Source: CADDZO01 sp035294145 (GTDB lineage: Bacteria > Chloroflexota > Dormibacteria > Dormibacterales > Dormibacteraceae). Taken from it: 64,000 nucleotides of DNA. This document shows, in pieces, positions 7,138-16,202 of this stretch (position 1 is the first letter of the stretch; every line of letters starts with the position of its first letter). The stretch is taken from contig DATGLL010000132.1 of NCBI GenBank assembly GCA_035294145.1, positions 1-64,000 on the forward strand, read 5' to 3'. The translations under genes were made by a program, and so were the position numbers. Under the pieces are notes generated by a model. That model searched no databases. It had not been told where the DNA came from and saw only the letters and a program-made list of their open reading frames with translations.

Positions 7138-8619
7138 TCAGGCCGCCACCGGCAGTCGCTCCTCCATGCGCTCGACCAGCGCGTCCCCCGACCAGGGGAC
7201 CTCGCCCACCTCGGCAACCATGTCCTCGGCCTCAGGAATCCAGCCCCGGCGCCACTGCTGTCGCAGCCACTGCCCGGCCTCCTGGCTCTTCCACCAGTGA
7301 GGCCCATACATGCGGCGCAACCAGCGCTCCAGAGCAGCTTCGGCCAGCCAGGCTCGGAGGTAATCGGCCGAGTAGAACCCCGGATCACGGTCGAACTGCC
7401 AGGCGCGGGGATCGTACCGGAAGCCGGTGCTGGCGTCGCAGGCCGCCGTGAACACCTGCCGACCTCGGCTCGGATCCAGAGGATCACCCGCATACAGGTC
7501 AAGCTCGGCGTTGAGCTTGCCCACGTAGCGCATGAACAGCATCAGGTCCACCCCGGCGAGATCGGCCGCGATCTGCTCAGCCCGACGCTCGTCCACCCCG
7601 GTCATCTCCGCGATCCACCCCGGGTCGTGCCCGATGCGCTCGAACAGGAACGACCACAACTCCGCGTAGGCCATCGAACGCCCGACGTTGGCCAGCGGCC
7701 AGCCGATGGCAGGGTCGGTGAACCCGAAGTGGAGAGCATGACCAGCCTCATGCAGGAAAGCCGAGTAGTCACGGTTGCCGCCGCTGGGACGTGTCAACAG
7801 GTGGACCTCGCGACCGGCCTCAGGCACCCAGACCGAGGCTCGCGGGTTCTTTGCCGGACGGTCCTCGAGGTCCAGATGGATGGTGGGAGCGGTGAACAGC
7901 TCAAGGCCCAACGACTCGAAGGTGCGCCGCATGGTCGGCTCGAATCGCTCTCGGCTGAACACCGCCTCGTGCTCGGGCAGCCCCCGGATGAAGCCCATAT
8001 GAGCTTGCGGGCATTCCCCGTAGAGGTGCCCGCTGCGTTTCATGCGAGGCTCGACCCAGGCACGATAGCGCGGCCGGAGCAGCTCGGCGACTCGCGATAG
8101 CTCGGTCCGCAGCCGCCCGTAGCTGACCTCCTTGAGGGCCTCGTAGAAGTCCGTGTAGCACTCGTAGCCGAAGTCCCGGACCACGTCGAGAAGGGCCGCC
8201 TGGAGCTCGAGCTGGAGCCCGTCAGCCTCCTCCATCACCATCCCGATGCTCTCCCCCAGAGCCTCCCTCCGCCTTGGGTCGGGCTCCCTGACCAACTGGG
8301 CCTGGGCGGTGAAGAAGGGGATCTCCTCGTCGCCCACCCGCGCCGTAGCGTTGGCGTAGAAGGTGGCCAATCGGTCTTGATGGGAGGCGGTACGGCGTTC
8401 GATGATGCCCTGGGCGATCGCAGCCCGGACCCGGCGTCCAGCCTCGTCCTCGGGCTCGCGGACGACGTCCAGCGCCTCATCGGAGTACACCCAGGCGTAC
8501 CGCTCGATGATGCTGACCGTGTCCTGCTGGGCCTTGAGCCCGGCCCGGACCAGGCGGCCCTCGTTCTGGAGCTCGTACGTCGAGTCCCTCAGGCCCTGGA
8601 CGATCTCGTCGTAGGTCAT
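7138..8619 (-). CDS. M3-family (thimet/oligoendopeptidase F-like) zinc peptidase
   Basis: 493 aa from ATG 8619. The zinc motif is HEAGH at residues 290-294 (FLHEAGHALHF), with a downstream Glu in SMAYAELWSFLFE as third ligand; FYSADYLRAWLAEAALE near the C-terminus is typical of M3 enzymes. No signal peptide, so a cytoplasmic oligopeptidase is expected. An in-frame ATG at 8697 would add 26 residues; neither start has a convincing Shine-Dalgarno. Part of the fbiC-M3-yqeY-nth run. Confidence 0.88.
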   Translation of the reverse strand: MTYDEIVQGLRDSTYELQNEGRLVRAGLKAQQDTVSIIERYAWVYSDEALDVVREPEDEAGRRVRAAIAQGIIERRTASHQDRLATFYANATARVGDEEIPFFTAQAQLVREPDPRRREALGESIGMVMEEADGLQLELQAALLDVVRDFGYECYTDFYEALKEVSYGRLRTELSRVAELLRPRYRAWVEPRMKRSGHLYGECPQAHMGFIRGLPEHEAVFSRERFEPTMRRTFESLGLELFTAPTIHLDLEDRPAKNPRASVWVPEAGREVHLLTRPSGGNRDYSAFLHEAGHALHFGFTDPAIGWPLANVGRSMAYAELWSFLFERIGHDPGWIAEMTGVDERRAEQIAADLAGVDLMLFMRYVGKLNAELDLYAGDPLDPSRGRQVFTAACDASTGFRYDPRAWQFDRDPGFYSADYLRAWLAEAALERWLRRMYGPHWWKSQEAGQWLRQQWRRGWIPEAEDMVAEVGEVPWSGDALVERMEERLPVAA

Positions 8620-8765
8620 GAATTGCCAATCATAGGATTCGGCTCCATCCGCCGGCGCTCTCGCTAACGAGCGCCAAGCGTCCCCAGGCCATGCCATGGT
8701 CGGGCGTGGGGGCTCACCAGGGAACGGCCCGGGCCCATCGTCGAGAACGGGGGCGCCCCCCCGGC

Positions 8766-11096
8766 TCAGGCCACGGCGTCGAAGCGCTCCAGGATCTCGT
8801 AGGTGGTGCTGCGCTGGGCGGGGATCCGCCCGATCGCCCGGATCGTGGCTCGCATCTCCTCTGGGGTCACCTCCTGGCCGTGCGACGCGCCGGCAGCGCG
8901 GGAGATCGACTCGTTCATCAGGGTGCCGCCGAGGTCGTTCGCCCCTGCGTTCAGGATCAGTCGGCAGCCATCCAGCCCGCACTTCACCCAACTCACCTGG
9001 ATGTTGTCGATGGCTCCACGAAGCGCGAGGCGGGCCACCGCGTGCATCTTTACGACCTCCTCCCAGGTCGGCCCCTTTCGTGACCGTCCCTTGCGGTAGA
9101 TGGGGGCCTCCATGTGCACGAAGGGCAAGGGCACCAGCTCGGTGAAGCCGCCCGTCTCGTCCTGGATGTCACGGAGCACCATCAGGTGCCGGGCCCAGTG
9201 CTCGGGACCATCGATCGACCCGAACATGATCGTGCTGGTGGTCCTCAGCCCCTGCCGATGGGCCTCCTTGATCACCTCCGTCCATTGAGCGGTGCTGATC
9301 TTGTCGGGGCACAGGTAGCGCCGGACGCGGTCGTCCAGGATCTCGGCCGCAGTGCCGGGGAGCGTGCCCAGGCCAGCCTCCCGCAGCAGCCGGAGCTGCT
9401 CGGCCACGGTCCGGCCGGTGGTCTGCGCCCCCTGGTAGACCTCCAGGGGCGAGTAGGCGTGAACGTGGAGCTGAGGCAGCTCCGCCTTGATGGCACGGAG
9501 CAGCTCGATGTAGAAGTCCCCAGTGAAACTCGGGTGGATCCCACCCTGCATGCAGACCTCGGTGGCGCCCCTCGCCACCGCCTCATGGCAACGATCCACC
9601 ACCTCACGGATCGAGAGCAGCTCCGGGCGACCACGCAGGTTCTCCGACAGCTTGCCCTTGCTGAAGGCACAGAACTGGCACCTGAAGTAGCAGATGTTGG
9701 TGTAGTTGATGTTGCGGGTGATGACGTAGGTCACGACCTCGCCGTTGGCCTGACGCCGCACCTCGTCGGCCAGGCGCGCGACGGCGGCCACCTCCTCACC
9801 CCGAGCCGTGAAGAGGTCGACAACCTCGCGCTCCTCCAGCCGCTCGCCCAGCTCGGCCCGACGCAAGGCGGCCGCGATCGCCGGCCGGATCGGGCTCGGG
9901 GCATAGGCGGTGGGGGGACGCAAGCGGTCGGCCGGCCACCAGTGTCCGGTCCGAGCCAGGCCTTCCCCGTCGGCCGCGGCCAGGACGTAGCGGAGGACCT
10001 CGGGAGCAAGCCAGCGTTGGGCCTGCTCGAAGTCCCGCACGTACTCCGGGTACACGCAGAGCCTGGCCGCCAGCTGGGAGCCGCTCGCCCGGGTGACGGC
10101 CTCCAAGAAGCGCACCTGCGGCCACGGGGCCTCCGGGTTGACGTAGTCCATGGTCACCGGTGACACCCCACCCCAGTCGTTGATGCCGGCGCGAGCCAGC
10201 AGGGAGTAATCGCCGGGGGCGAGGTTGGGCGGAGCTTGGACGTTGGGGCCCGGCCCGCAGGCAAGGCGGGTCACCGCCACCGTCCGGAGCACCTCCTCCA
10301 TCGAGGGCTCGGGCGCGTCGGCCATGCGGGTGCCGGGCTTGGCGCGGAAGTTCTGGACGATGACCTCCTGCACATGCTCCTGGAGGGCGAGCTCGGCCAC
10401 TCGCGCCACCGTCTCGGCCCGCTCCTCAAGCGTCTCCCCGATGCCGATCAAGATGCCGGTGGTGAAGGGCACGTTCAGCTCGCCGGCGTAGGCGATGGTC
10501 TCCAGCCGGCGCTCCGGCCGCTTGTCGGGGCTGGCCCAGTGCGCCTGACCACGTTCGAGGAGCCGGGGTGAGAGCTGCTCCAGCATCAGCCCGGCGCTGG
10601 CGCTCACGCCGCGGAGCAGGGCCAGCTCGTCGCGGTCGAGGACGCCGGGATTGACGTGGGGGATCAACCCGGTCTCCCGCATCACCCGCCCAGCCACGTG
10701 GGCCAGGTACTGGACCGTGGTCTCGTAGCCCATCGCCCGGAGCTCATCGCGCGCCACCCGGTATCGCCGCTCCGGCTTGTCGCCAAGGGTGAAGAGGGCC
10801 TCCCGACAACCAACCTGGGCCGCGGCCCGGGCAAGGGCCAGGATCTCGTCCTCGGTCATGAACGCTCGCGCACCCGGACGTGGGGGCCTGGCGAAGGTAC
10901 AGTAGCCGCAGTTGTCACGGCAGAGCTGGGTCAGGGGCAGGAAGACCTTGGGCGAGTAGGTGATGCGATGCCCATGGCCCTCGAGGCGCACTCGGTGGGC
11001 TGCCTCGAGCAGGGGCTCCAGAGGCTGCTCTGGGCCCAGGAGACGGGCCAGGTACTCGGGGTCACGTCCGGAGGCCAGCCGGATCAGGTCGTTCAC
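8766..11096 (-). CDS. fbiC: FbiC, 7,8-didemethyl-8-hydroxy-5-deazariboflavin (Fo) synthase
   Basis: 776 aa with two radical SAM modules in the CofG-CofH order of actinobacterial FbiC. The first cluster is Cys59, Cys63, Cys66 (CRDNCGYC); the second is CYFRCQFC near residue 460. Each is followed by family blocks (FTLGDKPE; MQGGIHPSF). The two halves together join tyrosine and a ribityl-pyrimidine to make Fo, the chromophore of coenzyme F420. The GTG start lies 5 bp after the cofD stop, whose last codons supply a GAAGGGGGG ribosome-binding site. cofD and fbiC are therefore coupled. Confidence 0.96.
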   Translation of the reverse strand: MNDLIRLASGRDPEYLARLLGPEQPLEPLLEAAHRVRLEGHGHRITYSPKVFLPLTQLCRDNCGYCTFARPPRPGARAFMTEDEILALARAAAQVGCREALFTLGDKPERRYRVARDELRAMGYETTVQYLAHVAGRVMRETGLIPHVNPGVLDRDELALLRGVSASAGLMLEQLSPRLLERGQAHWASPDKRPERRLETIAYAGELNVPFTTGILIGIGETLEERAETVARVAELALQEHVQEVIVQNFRAKPGTRMADAPEPSMEEVLRTVAVTRLACGPGPNVQAPPNLAPGDYSLLARAGINDWGGVSPVTMDYVNPEAPWPQVRFLEAVTRASGSQLAARLCVYPEYVRDFEQAQRWLAPEVLRYVLAAADGEGLARTGHWWPADRLRPPTAYAPSPIRPAIAAALRRAELGERLEEREVVDLFTARGEEVAAVARLADEVRRQANGEVVTYVITRNINYTNICYFRCQFCAFSKGKLSENLRGRPELLSIREVVDRCHEAVARGATEVCMQGGIHPSFTGDFYIELLRAIKAELPQLHVHAYSPLEVYQGAQTTGRTVAEQLRLLREAGLGTLPGTAAEILDDRVRRYLCPDKISTAQWTEVIKEAHRQGLRTTSTIMFGSIDGPEHWARHLMVLRDIQDETGGFTELVPLPFVHMEAPIYRKGRSRKGPTWEEVVKMHAVARLALRGAIDNIQVSWVKCGLDGCRLILNAGANDLGGTLMNESISRAAGASHGQEVTPEEMRATIRAIGRIPAQRSTTYEILERFDAVA

Positions 11097-11101
11097 CGCG
11101 T

Positions 11102-12028
11102 CTACCCCCCTTCGTTCCTCCAGAAGCGCAGGATCGCTGCCGCCAGCCGGCGAGCGGCTGCGCTGTCGGGCATGACCGTATCGGCGACCAGCACCCGGTA
11201 CCCCAAGGAGGCGATCGCGGGTGCCTGCGCCGCGTCCACCTCGTCCACGACGAACCAGCCCGCCATCGTACGGTATTCCTCAGCCACCCGCCTCGGGCTG
11301 ACCTCGCCCCATAGCGTTCGCATCATCTCCATCGTCGGCCCCTTGAGGGCCCGCCCGCCCACGATGGGGCTGACCGCCAGCGTCCGCTCCGGACGGAGAT
11401 GGCATCCCAGCAGAGCGACGATGGGGCCGATGCTCACGAGGGGGTTGGAGGGACCGATGACGACCAGGTCGGCCGAAGCGATCGCGGCCACCGCCTCCGG
11501 CGTCGGTCGGGCGGACTCGATCCCCTCGAGGTCCAGCGAGCGAAGGGCGGGCTTCAGCTGCTCGCGCACGTAGTACTCCTGGAAGCCGAGCCGGCCCATG
11601 TCGGTCTCGAAGCAGGTGTGGACCTCGTCCTCCGACATCGGCAGCACCTGGGTGGCCAGGCCAAGCCGACGGCCAAGCTCCAGAGCGGTCTCGGTGAGGC
11701 GAGCCCCGTCCCGCAGCATGGCCGTTCGCAGCAGGTGAAAGGCAAGGTCTCGATCGCCAAGCCAGAACCAACCCTCCTCCCCCAGCTGCACCATCTGGCG
11801 GTGCAGGTTGAAGGTGTCACCGGCCACCCCAAAGCCAGCCTCCTCGTTGAAGATGCCGGCCAGGCGGTAGAGGACAGCGTCGGTGTCGGGGCAGATCCGG
11901 AGGCCCCAGACATCGACGTCGTCGGCCGTGTTGACAACCACGCTCAGCGCGCCCGGGGGCAGCTCGCCCTGCAGCCCAACCGCGAGCTTGGCAGCGCCAG
12001 TGCCGCCCGCCAGCAACGTTACCCGCAT
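11102..12028 (-). CDS. cofD: 2-phospho-L-lactate (or phosphoenolpyruvate) transferase, CofD/FbiA
   Basis: 308 aa. The N-terminal LLAGGTGAAKLA loop, VVNTADDVDVWGLRICPDTD and IGPSNPLVSIGPI are the defining CofD/FbiA blocks. The enzyme moves the phospholactyl (or phosphoenolpyruvyl) group from a GDP-activated donor to Fo to form F420-0. ATG 12028 is chosen because it begins the conserved MRVTLLAGG; longer frames run into the upstream gene. Directly upstream of fbiC. FbiB/CofE and CofC/FbiD are not in the window. Confidence 0.95.
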   Translation of the reverse strand: MRVTLLAGGTGAAKLAVGLQGELPPGALSVVVNTADDVDVWGLRICPDTDAVLYRLAGIFNEEAGFGVAGDTFNLHRQMVQLGEEGWFWLGDRDLAFHLLRTAMLRDGARLTETALELGRRLGLATQVLPMSEDEVHTCFETDMGRLGFQEYYVREQLKPALRSLDLEGIESARPTPEAVAAIASADLVVIGPSNPLVSIGPIVALLGCHLRPERTLAVSPIVGGRALKGPTMEMMRTLWGEVSPRRVAEEYRTMAGWFVVDEVDAAQAPAIASLGYRVLVADTVMPDSAAARRLAAAILRFWRNEGG

Positions 12029-12077
12029 ACGCCCATGATGCGGTGCTGTGGTCCCCGCCTGCCCGCCTGCCCTGCCT

Positions 12078-13670
12078 TCAGTCCATATCCGGGGCAGGGA
12101 GGATCCGAAGCCGCCGTTGCGGCTCCTTTCCGGTGCTCCGAGCCACCAACTCGTGCTCAGAGACCAGCTGGTGCTGGAGGCGCCGCACATACGCGTTCTG
12201 GGGGGAGACCTCCTGGGGTGTGAGCGTGGCCTTCACTCGCTGGATCGCCTCCATGGTCTCATCCAACGCCCGCTGCACGTTCGGGTCGGGATGCTCGTCG
12301 GGGTAGATGCGCGAGAGCGCCTCCTTGACCTGGGCCACCGAGTTGCTCTTGAGGATCTGTACTGGGATGCCTCCGCTCTCGGCCTGGCGCAAGATGTCGG
12401 GCCGACGGCGGTAGTAGCTCTTGAGCGTCAACACCAGATCGGCTCCATCGAGGTTGCCGAGGACACGCACCGGCAGGTCCAGCTCCCGGATCGACTGCTC
12501 GAGATAGGAGCGTGACACTCCATAGGGGAAGATGGCGCGCGGCCGGCGTGCGAGCGACCGCCCGTTGTGAGCATGGGGACCACCCTCGGCGGGGCGGGGA
12601 GCCGAGGCTGTGTCGCCCTTGGGCCCGACGGTCCGGATCGCGTTGTCGACGTTGGAGATGATGCGACCCTCCCGGGTACGGACGCGTAGGCGTGGGCTGG
12701 GCACGCTGCCTCTGAGCGCGGCGTCGACCACTTCGGCCAGAGGTTCGTGGATGGCCACTCGGTCGCGATCTTGGATCTCGATCAAGACGTCGAAGGTAGG
12801 AGGCGCCTTCCGCTCCAGGACCGTCTTCTGCGTCCCCCGACGACGCGCCTCTTCGTCCGAAAGGGTGACGCTCTGAATCCCCCCGAGAAGGTCGTTGAGA
12901 GTCGGGTTGACAAGCAGGTTCTCCAGCGTCTGGCCATGGGCGGTGGCGATCAGCTGCACCCCACGCTCGGCGATCGTCCTGGCCGCTGCCGCCTCCAGCT
13001 CGGTGCCGATCTCATCGATGACGATGACCTCGGGCATGTGGTTCTCGACTGCCTCGATCATCACCGAATGCTGCAGAAGCGGCGTCCGCACCTGCATGCG
13101 ACGGGCCCGGCCAATCCCTGGATGGGGGATGTCACCGTCCCCACCGATCTCGTTCGAGGTGTCCACGATCACCACCCGTTTCCGCTGCTCGTCGGCCAAC
13201 AGCCGGGCGCTCTCGCGGAGCATGGTGGTCTTCCCAATCCCAGGGCGCCCGAGGAGCAGGAGGCTCTTGCCGCTCTCGACGATGTCGCGGAAGATCTCGG
13301 CCGTGCCCGTCACCGCGCGGCCCACCCGGCAGGTGAGACCGACGATGCGGCCGCGACGGTTGCGGATGGCTGAGATCCGGTGGAGCGTCCGCTCGATGCC
13401 GGCCCGGTTGTCGTCCCCGAACTCACCGACATGGCTCGCCACGTACTCCAAGTCGGCCTCCGTCACCGGCTGCCGGCTGAGCAGGACCTCCCGCCCGGGC
13501 ACTCGGGCCTCCGGCTCTCGGCCGAGGTCGAGCACGATCTCTAGGAGCTCACGTGGATCGATCCGCTCATGCAACGCCTCGTAGAGATGGGCCGGCAGCG
13601 TCTGGGCGAGCAGCTCGATCTCATCGTCCCAAACGGTTGCCGAGACTGCTGATGACAGCTGGCTCTGCAT
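12078..13670 (-). CDS. Ycf45/SpoIIIAA-like P-loop ATPase with C-terminal R3H domain
   Basis: 530 aa. Walker A GRPGIGKTT is at residues 141-149, Walker B VIVIDEIGTELE around 205-215, and the HG in IATAHGQTLENLL follows, matching the AAA-type SpoIIIAA/Ycf45 core. The C-terminal part holds an R3H fold (RRLQHQLVSEHEL...STGKEPQRRLRI), predicted to bind single-stranded nucleic acid. Role unknown; a nucleic-acid-binding ATPase is the safest statement. ATG 13670 follows the GNAT gene by 8 bp. It precedes cofD by 49 bp. Confidence 0.88.
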   Translation of the reverse strand: MQSQLSSAVSATVWDDEIELLAQTLPAHLYEALHERIDPRELLEIVLDLGREPEARVPGREVLLSRQPVTEADLEYVASHVGEFGDDNRAGIERTLHRISAIRNRRGRIVGLTCRVGRAVTGTAEIFRDIVESGKSLLLLGRPGIGKTTMLRESARLLADEQRKRVVIVDTSNEIGGDGDIPHPGIGRARRMQVRTPLLQHSVMIEAVENHMPEVIVIDEIGTELEAAAARTIAERGVQLIATAHGQTLENLLVNPTLNDLLGGIQSVTLSDEEARRRGTQKTVLERKAPPTFDVLIEIQDRDRVAIHEPLAEVVDAALRGSVPSPRLRVRTREGRIISNVDNAIRTVGPKGDTASAPRPAEGGPHAHNGRSLARRPRAIFPYGVSRSYLEQSIRELDLPVRVLGNLDGADLVLTLKSYYRRRPDILRQAESGGIPVQILKSNSVAQVKEALSRIYPDEHPDPNVQRALDETMEAIQRVKATLTPQEVSPQNAYVRRLQHQLVSEHELVARSTGKEPQRRLRILPAPDMD

Positions 13671-13678
13671 TGCTTGCC

Positions 13679-14611
13679 TCAACCAAACGAAGGCACCAGG
13701 CCCTTCTCGGGAAGCGGCGCCCTGACCGCAAGTTCCCGTACCAGGAGGGCCTGGATGAGAAGGAGTGAGAAACCACGTCCACGCAGGGCGTCGATCACGT
13801 GGGCATCGTAGTGCCGAAGGCTGCACCACGCGGCTTGGCAATCGCTGGCCATGATGGCGTGGTCGACCAGCTCGTCCGCGAGCCCTCGCTCGGGCAAGGC
13901 CATGAACGAGAGTGTGTGCGGTCGAGCCTGAGATCCTCTTTGGACCCGGCACCAGCCGACGATCTCTACACGATCAATCACCTCCTGCTGGCCCGGCGCC
14001 GACCGTGACGACCGCCATTCGCGAAAGGTGGGAGCCTCTAGATGCGCGACCCCCCAGGGCGTCACCTTGCGATACAGGTGGTAGAGGTGTCGCTGGTCAC
14101 GATTGCGATAGGGGCGAAGGCCGATCGGGACGGCGGTCGAGCGCGGCTGCGGGGTCTCCGCATAGAGCACGGACTCGGTGGCGTACTGGCGAAAGCCCTG
14201 GGCGCGAAAGATGTCCATCAGCGGCTCATCCAGACGCAGTCGGACGAACAGCCGACTGACGCCGCGCTGCACCGCCTGGTCGCAGAGGTACTGGATGAGC
14301 GAGGGAGCCACGTGCTCCTCCTCAACCCCCTCGGCGACGCACAGGTTCAACACCTGGAGGCTTGTCACCTTGGAAGGCAGGCTCACGGTCAGCGGGTGCC
14401 CCGAGGCCTGAACGAACCCGATCACCCGTCCGTCCTCCTCGGCAACGTAGAGCAACGTCTCCTGGGTCAAGGGGAGCAGCGCCGAGAGGGTATGGCTGAC
14501 CAGCCCCCACAGGCGCGCCGGCGGTGGGACGGCGGAGAACCCGGCCTCGGCCTCGCGGTAGATCTGCTCGATCCTGACGAGGTCCCGGAGCGAGGCCGAG
14601 CGCAACCTCAA
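13679..14611 (-). CDS. GNAT-type acetyltransferase-like protein
   Basis: 310 aa. The N-terminal half resembles a GNAT fold: RSASLRDLVRIEQIYREAE, YVAEEDGRVIGFVQASG, LQVLNLCVAEG, then a helix reading QYLCDQAVQRGVSRLFVRL. The C-terminal half looks like a second, degenerate GNAT unit (GLRPYRNRDQRHLYHLYRKVT). The acetyl-CoA loop RGxGxA is not well preserved, so activity is uncertain. It starts with TTG in a TTGA overlap with the pdxT stop, so it is translationally coupled to the PLP genes and to the downstream ATPase. Confidence 0.7.
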   Translation of the reverse strand: MRLRSASLRDLVRIEQIYREAEAGFSAVPPPARLWGLVSHTLSALLPLTQETLLYVAEEDGRVIGFVQASGHPLTVSLPSKVTSLQVLNLCVAEGVEEEHVAPSLIQYLCDQAVQRGVSRLFVRLRLDEPLMDIFRAQGFRQYATESVLYAETPQPRSTAVPIGLRPYRNRDQRHLYHLYRKVTPWGVAHLEAPTFREWRSSRSAPGQQEVIDRVEIVGWCRVQRGSQARPHTLSFMALPERGLADELVDHAIMASDCQAAWCSLRHYDAHVIDALRGRGFSLLLIQALLVRELAVRAPLPEKGLVPSFG

Positions 14612-15285
14612 GTCCCTCGCGCCTCCTCCACCAGGCGTAAGAACTGCCCATGCAGCCGCAGGTCACCGCTGAGCTCAGGGTGGAAGGCGAGACCGATCGC
14701 CCGATCCCGGCGCACTGCCACCGGACGACCGTCGAGGCGCGCCAGCACCTCGGCCTGCCCCACCTCTTCCACCACCGGCGCCCGGATGAAGACGCCGCAG
14801 AAGGGCGCCTCCAAGCCAGCCACCTCCAGCTCGGCCTCGAAGCTGTCCACCTGGCGACCGTAGCCGTTGCGGCGGACCACGATGTCGAGCACCCCCAGGC
14901 TCGTTTGGCCGGGCAGCCCGTCCGTGATCCGACGAGAGAGCAGGATCATGCCCGCGCACGTGCCCAACGTGGGAAGGCCGCCAACCACGGCCTCACGCAG
15001 CGGAGCCAGCAGTCCCATCCGCTCCATGAGCATGGTCATGGTGGTGCTCTCCCCGCCCGGGATGACCAGTCCATCCAGACCCTCCAGATCACCTGGGAGC
15101 CGGACCAGCCGCGTCCGGGCTCCGCATCCCGCCAACGCCAGCACGTGCTCACGAAAGGCACCCTGGAGCGCCAACACCCCCACCAGCGGCGGCTCCCCAT
15201 CGACCCGACCCGGCGCCCGAGCGGGCACCGTTGCCCGCGCGGTCCGGGCGGCCAGGCTACCCGGGACCACGGGCACGACGTTCAC
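14608..15285 (-). CDS. pdxT: pyridoxal 5'-phosphate synthase glutaminase subunit
   Basis: 225 aa. Class I amidotransferase: nucleophile Cys110 (GTCAGM), His202 and Glu204 (FHPELSGD), with the oxyanion region PGGEST. It releases ammonia from glutamine for PdxS. The N-terminus is about 30 residues longer than usual, but ATG 15285 makes an ATGA overlap with the pdxS stop, which supports it; an internal start near residue 35 is the alternative. Confidence 0.95.
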   Translation of the reverse strand: MNVVPVVPGSLAARTARATVPARAPGRVDGEPPLVGVLALQGAFREHVLALAGCGARTRLVRLPGDLEGLDGLVIPGGESTTMTMLMERMGLLAPLREAVVGGLPTLGTCAGMILLSRRITDGLPGQTSLGVLDIVVRRNGYGRQVDSFEAELEVAGLEAPFCGVFIRAPVVEEVGQAEVLARLDGRPVAVRRDRAIGLAFHPELSGDLRLHGQFLRLVEEARGT

Positions 15286-16187
15286 CAGCCGCGGCCGGCG
15301 AGCAGCTCCTCCTGCGGGATGGACCTGATGTCCAGCCCGCGCATCGGCTGGCCCAGGCCGGCCGACACCTCGGCCAGGATCTCCGGCTTGTCGTAGTACG
15401 TGGTCGCGGCCACGATCGCCTTGGCCCGCTCGAGTGGTGCCTCCGACTTGAAGATACCCGAGCCGACGAAGATCCCGTCAGCGCCTAGCTGCATCATCCA
15501 GGCAGCGTCGGCAGGTGTGGCGATGCCTCCGGCCACGAAGGTGACCACCGGCAGGCGCCCCAAACGCTGCACTTCGACCAACAGCTCCACCGGCGCCCCG
15601 ATCTCCTTGGCCTCGTGCACGACTTCGGCGTAACTCATGCCCTGGAGGCGACGAATGCCGCGGTTGAGCGCCCGCAGATGTCGGGTGGCCTCGACGATGT
15701 TGCCGGTGCCGGCCTCACCCTTGGTACGGATCATGGCCGCCCCCTCGGCAATACGTCGCAGTGCCTCACCCAGGTCCCGACAGCCACAGACAAAGGGAAC
15801 GGTGAAAGCCCACTTGTCGATGTGGCACTCTTCATCGGCTGGCGTCAGGACCTCGGACTCGTCGATGTAGTCCACCCCAATCGCCTGGAGGATCTGGGCC
15901 TCCACCGTATGCCCGATTCGGCACTTGGCCATGACCGGGATGGTGACCGCCTCCATGATGGACTTCACCAGGGCAGGGTCCGACATGCGGGCCACCCCGC
16001 CCTCCCGGCGGATGTCGGCGGGAACCCGCTCCAGCGCCATCACGGCGCAGGCACCGGCCTGCTCGGCGATGCGGGCGTGCTCCGGCGTGACCACGTCCAT
16101 GATCACACCGCCCTTCAGCATCTCGGCGTGACCCGACTTGACCCGGAACGTGCCCTTCGCCACCGTCTGGCCGTTCGTCTCTGCCAT
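15282..16187 (-). CDS. pdxS: pyridoxal 5'-phosphate synthase lyase subunit
   Basis: 301 aa, highly conserved. Lys88 (MAKCRIGH) and Lys156 (IRTKGEAG) are the two catalytic lysines; GGIATPADAAWMMQLGADGIFVGSGIF is the phosphate-binding end of the barrel. It condenses ribose 5-phosphate, glyceraldehyde 3-phosphate and ammonia to PLP in a 12+12 complex with PdxT. It is the first gene of the run pdxS-pdxT-GNAT-ATPase-cofD-fbiC, with a TAGAAT -10 9 nt before the ATG. Confidence 0.98.
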   Translation of the reverse strand: MAETNGQTVAKGTFRVKSGHAEMLKGGVIMDVVTPEHARIAEQAGACAVMALERVPADIRREGGVARMSDPALVKSIMEAVTIPVMAKCRIGHTVEAQILQAIGVDYIDESEVLTPADEECHIDKWAFTVPFVCGCRDLGEALRRIAEGAAMIRTKGEAGTGNIVEATRHLRALNRGIRRLQGMSYAEVVHEAKEIGAPVELLVEVQRLGRLPVVTFVAGGIATPADAAWMMQLGADGIFVGSGIFKSEAPLERAKAIVAATTYYDKPEILAEVSAGLGQPMRGLDIRSIPQEELLAGRGW

Positions 16188-16196
16188 CGATCCTTG

Positions 16197-16202
16197 ATTC
16201 TA
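16197..16202 (-). promoter_or_regulatory. candidate -10 TAGAAT of pdxS
   Basis: TAGAAT, then 9 nt (CAAGGATCG), then ATG. Either leaderless transcription from this hexamer or use of the weak AAGGA as ribosome-binding site from a more distal promoter; no clear -35 is visible. Confidence 0.4.

Noticed and set aside
8745..8766. GGGGGCGCCCCC palindrome after fbiC
   Set aside because: Self-complementary without a loop and in a G/C run; not a convincing terminator or operator.
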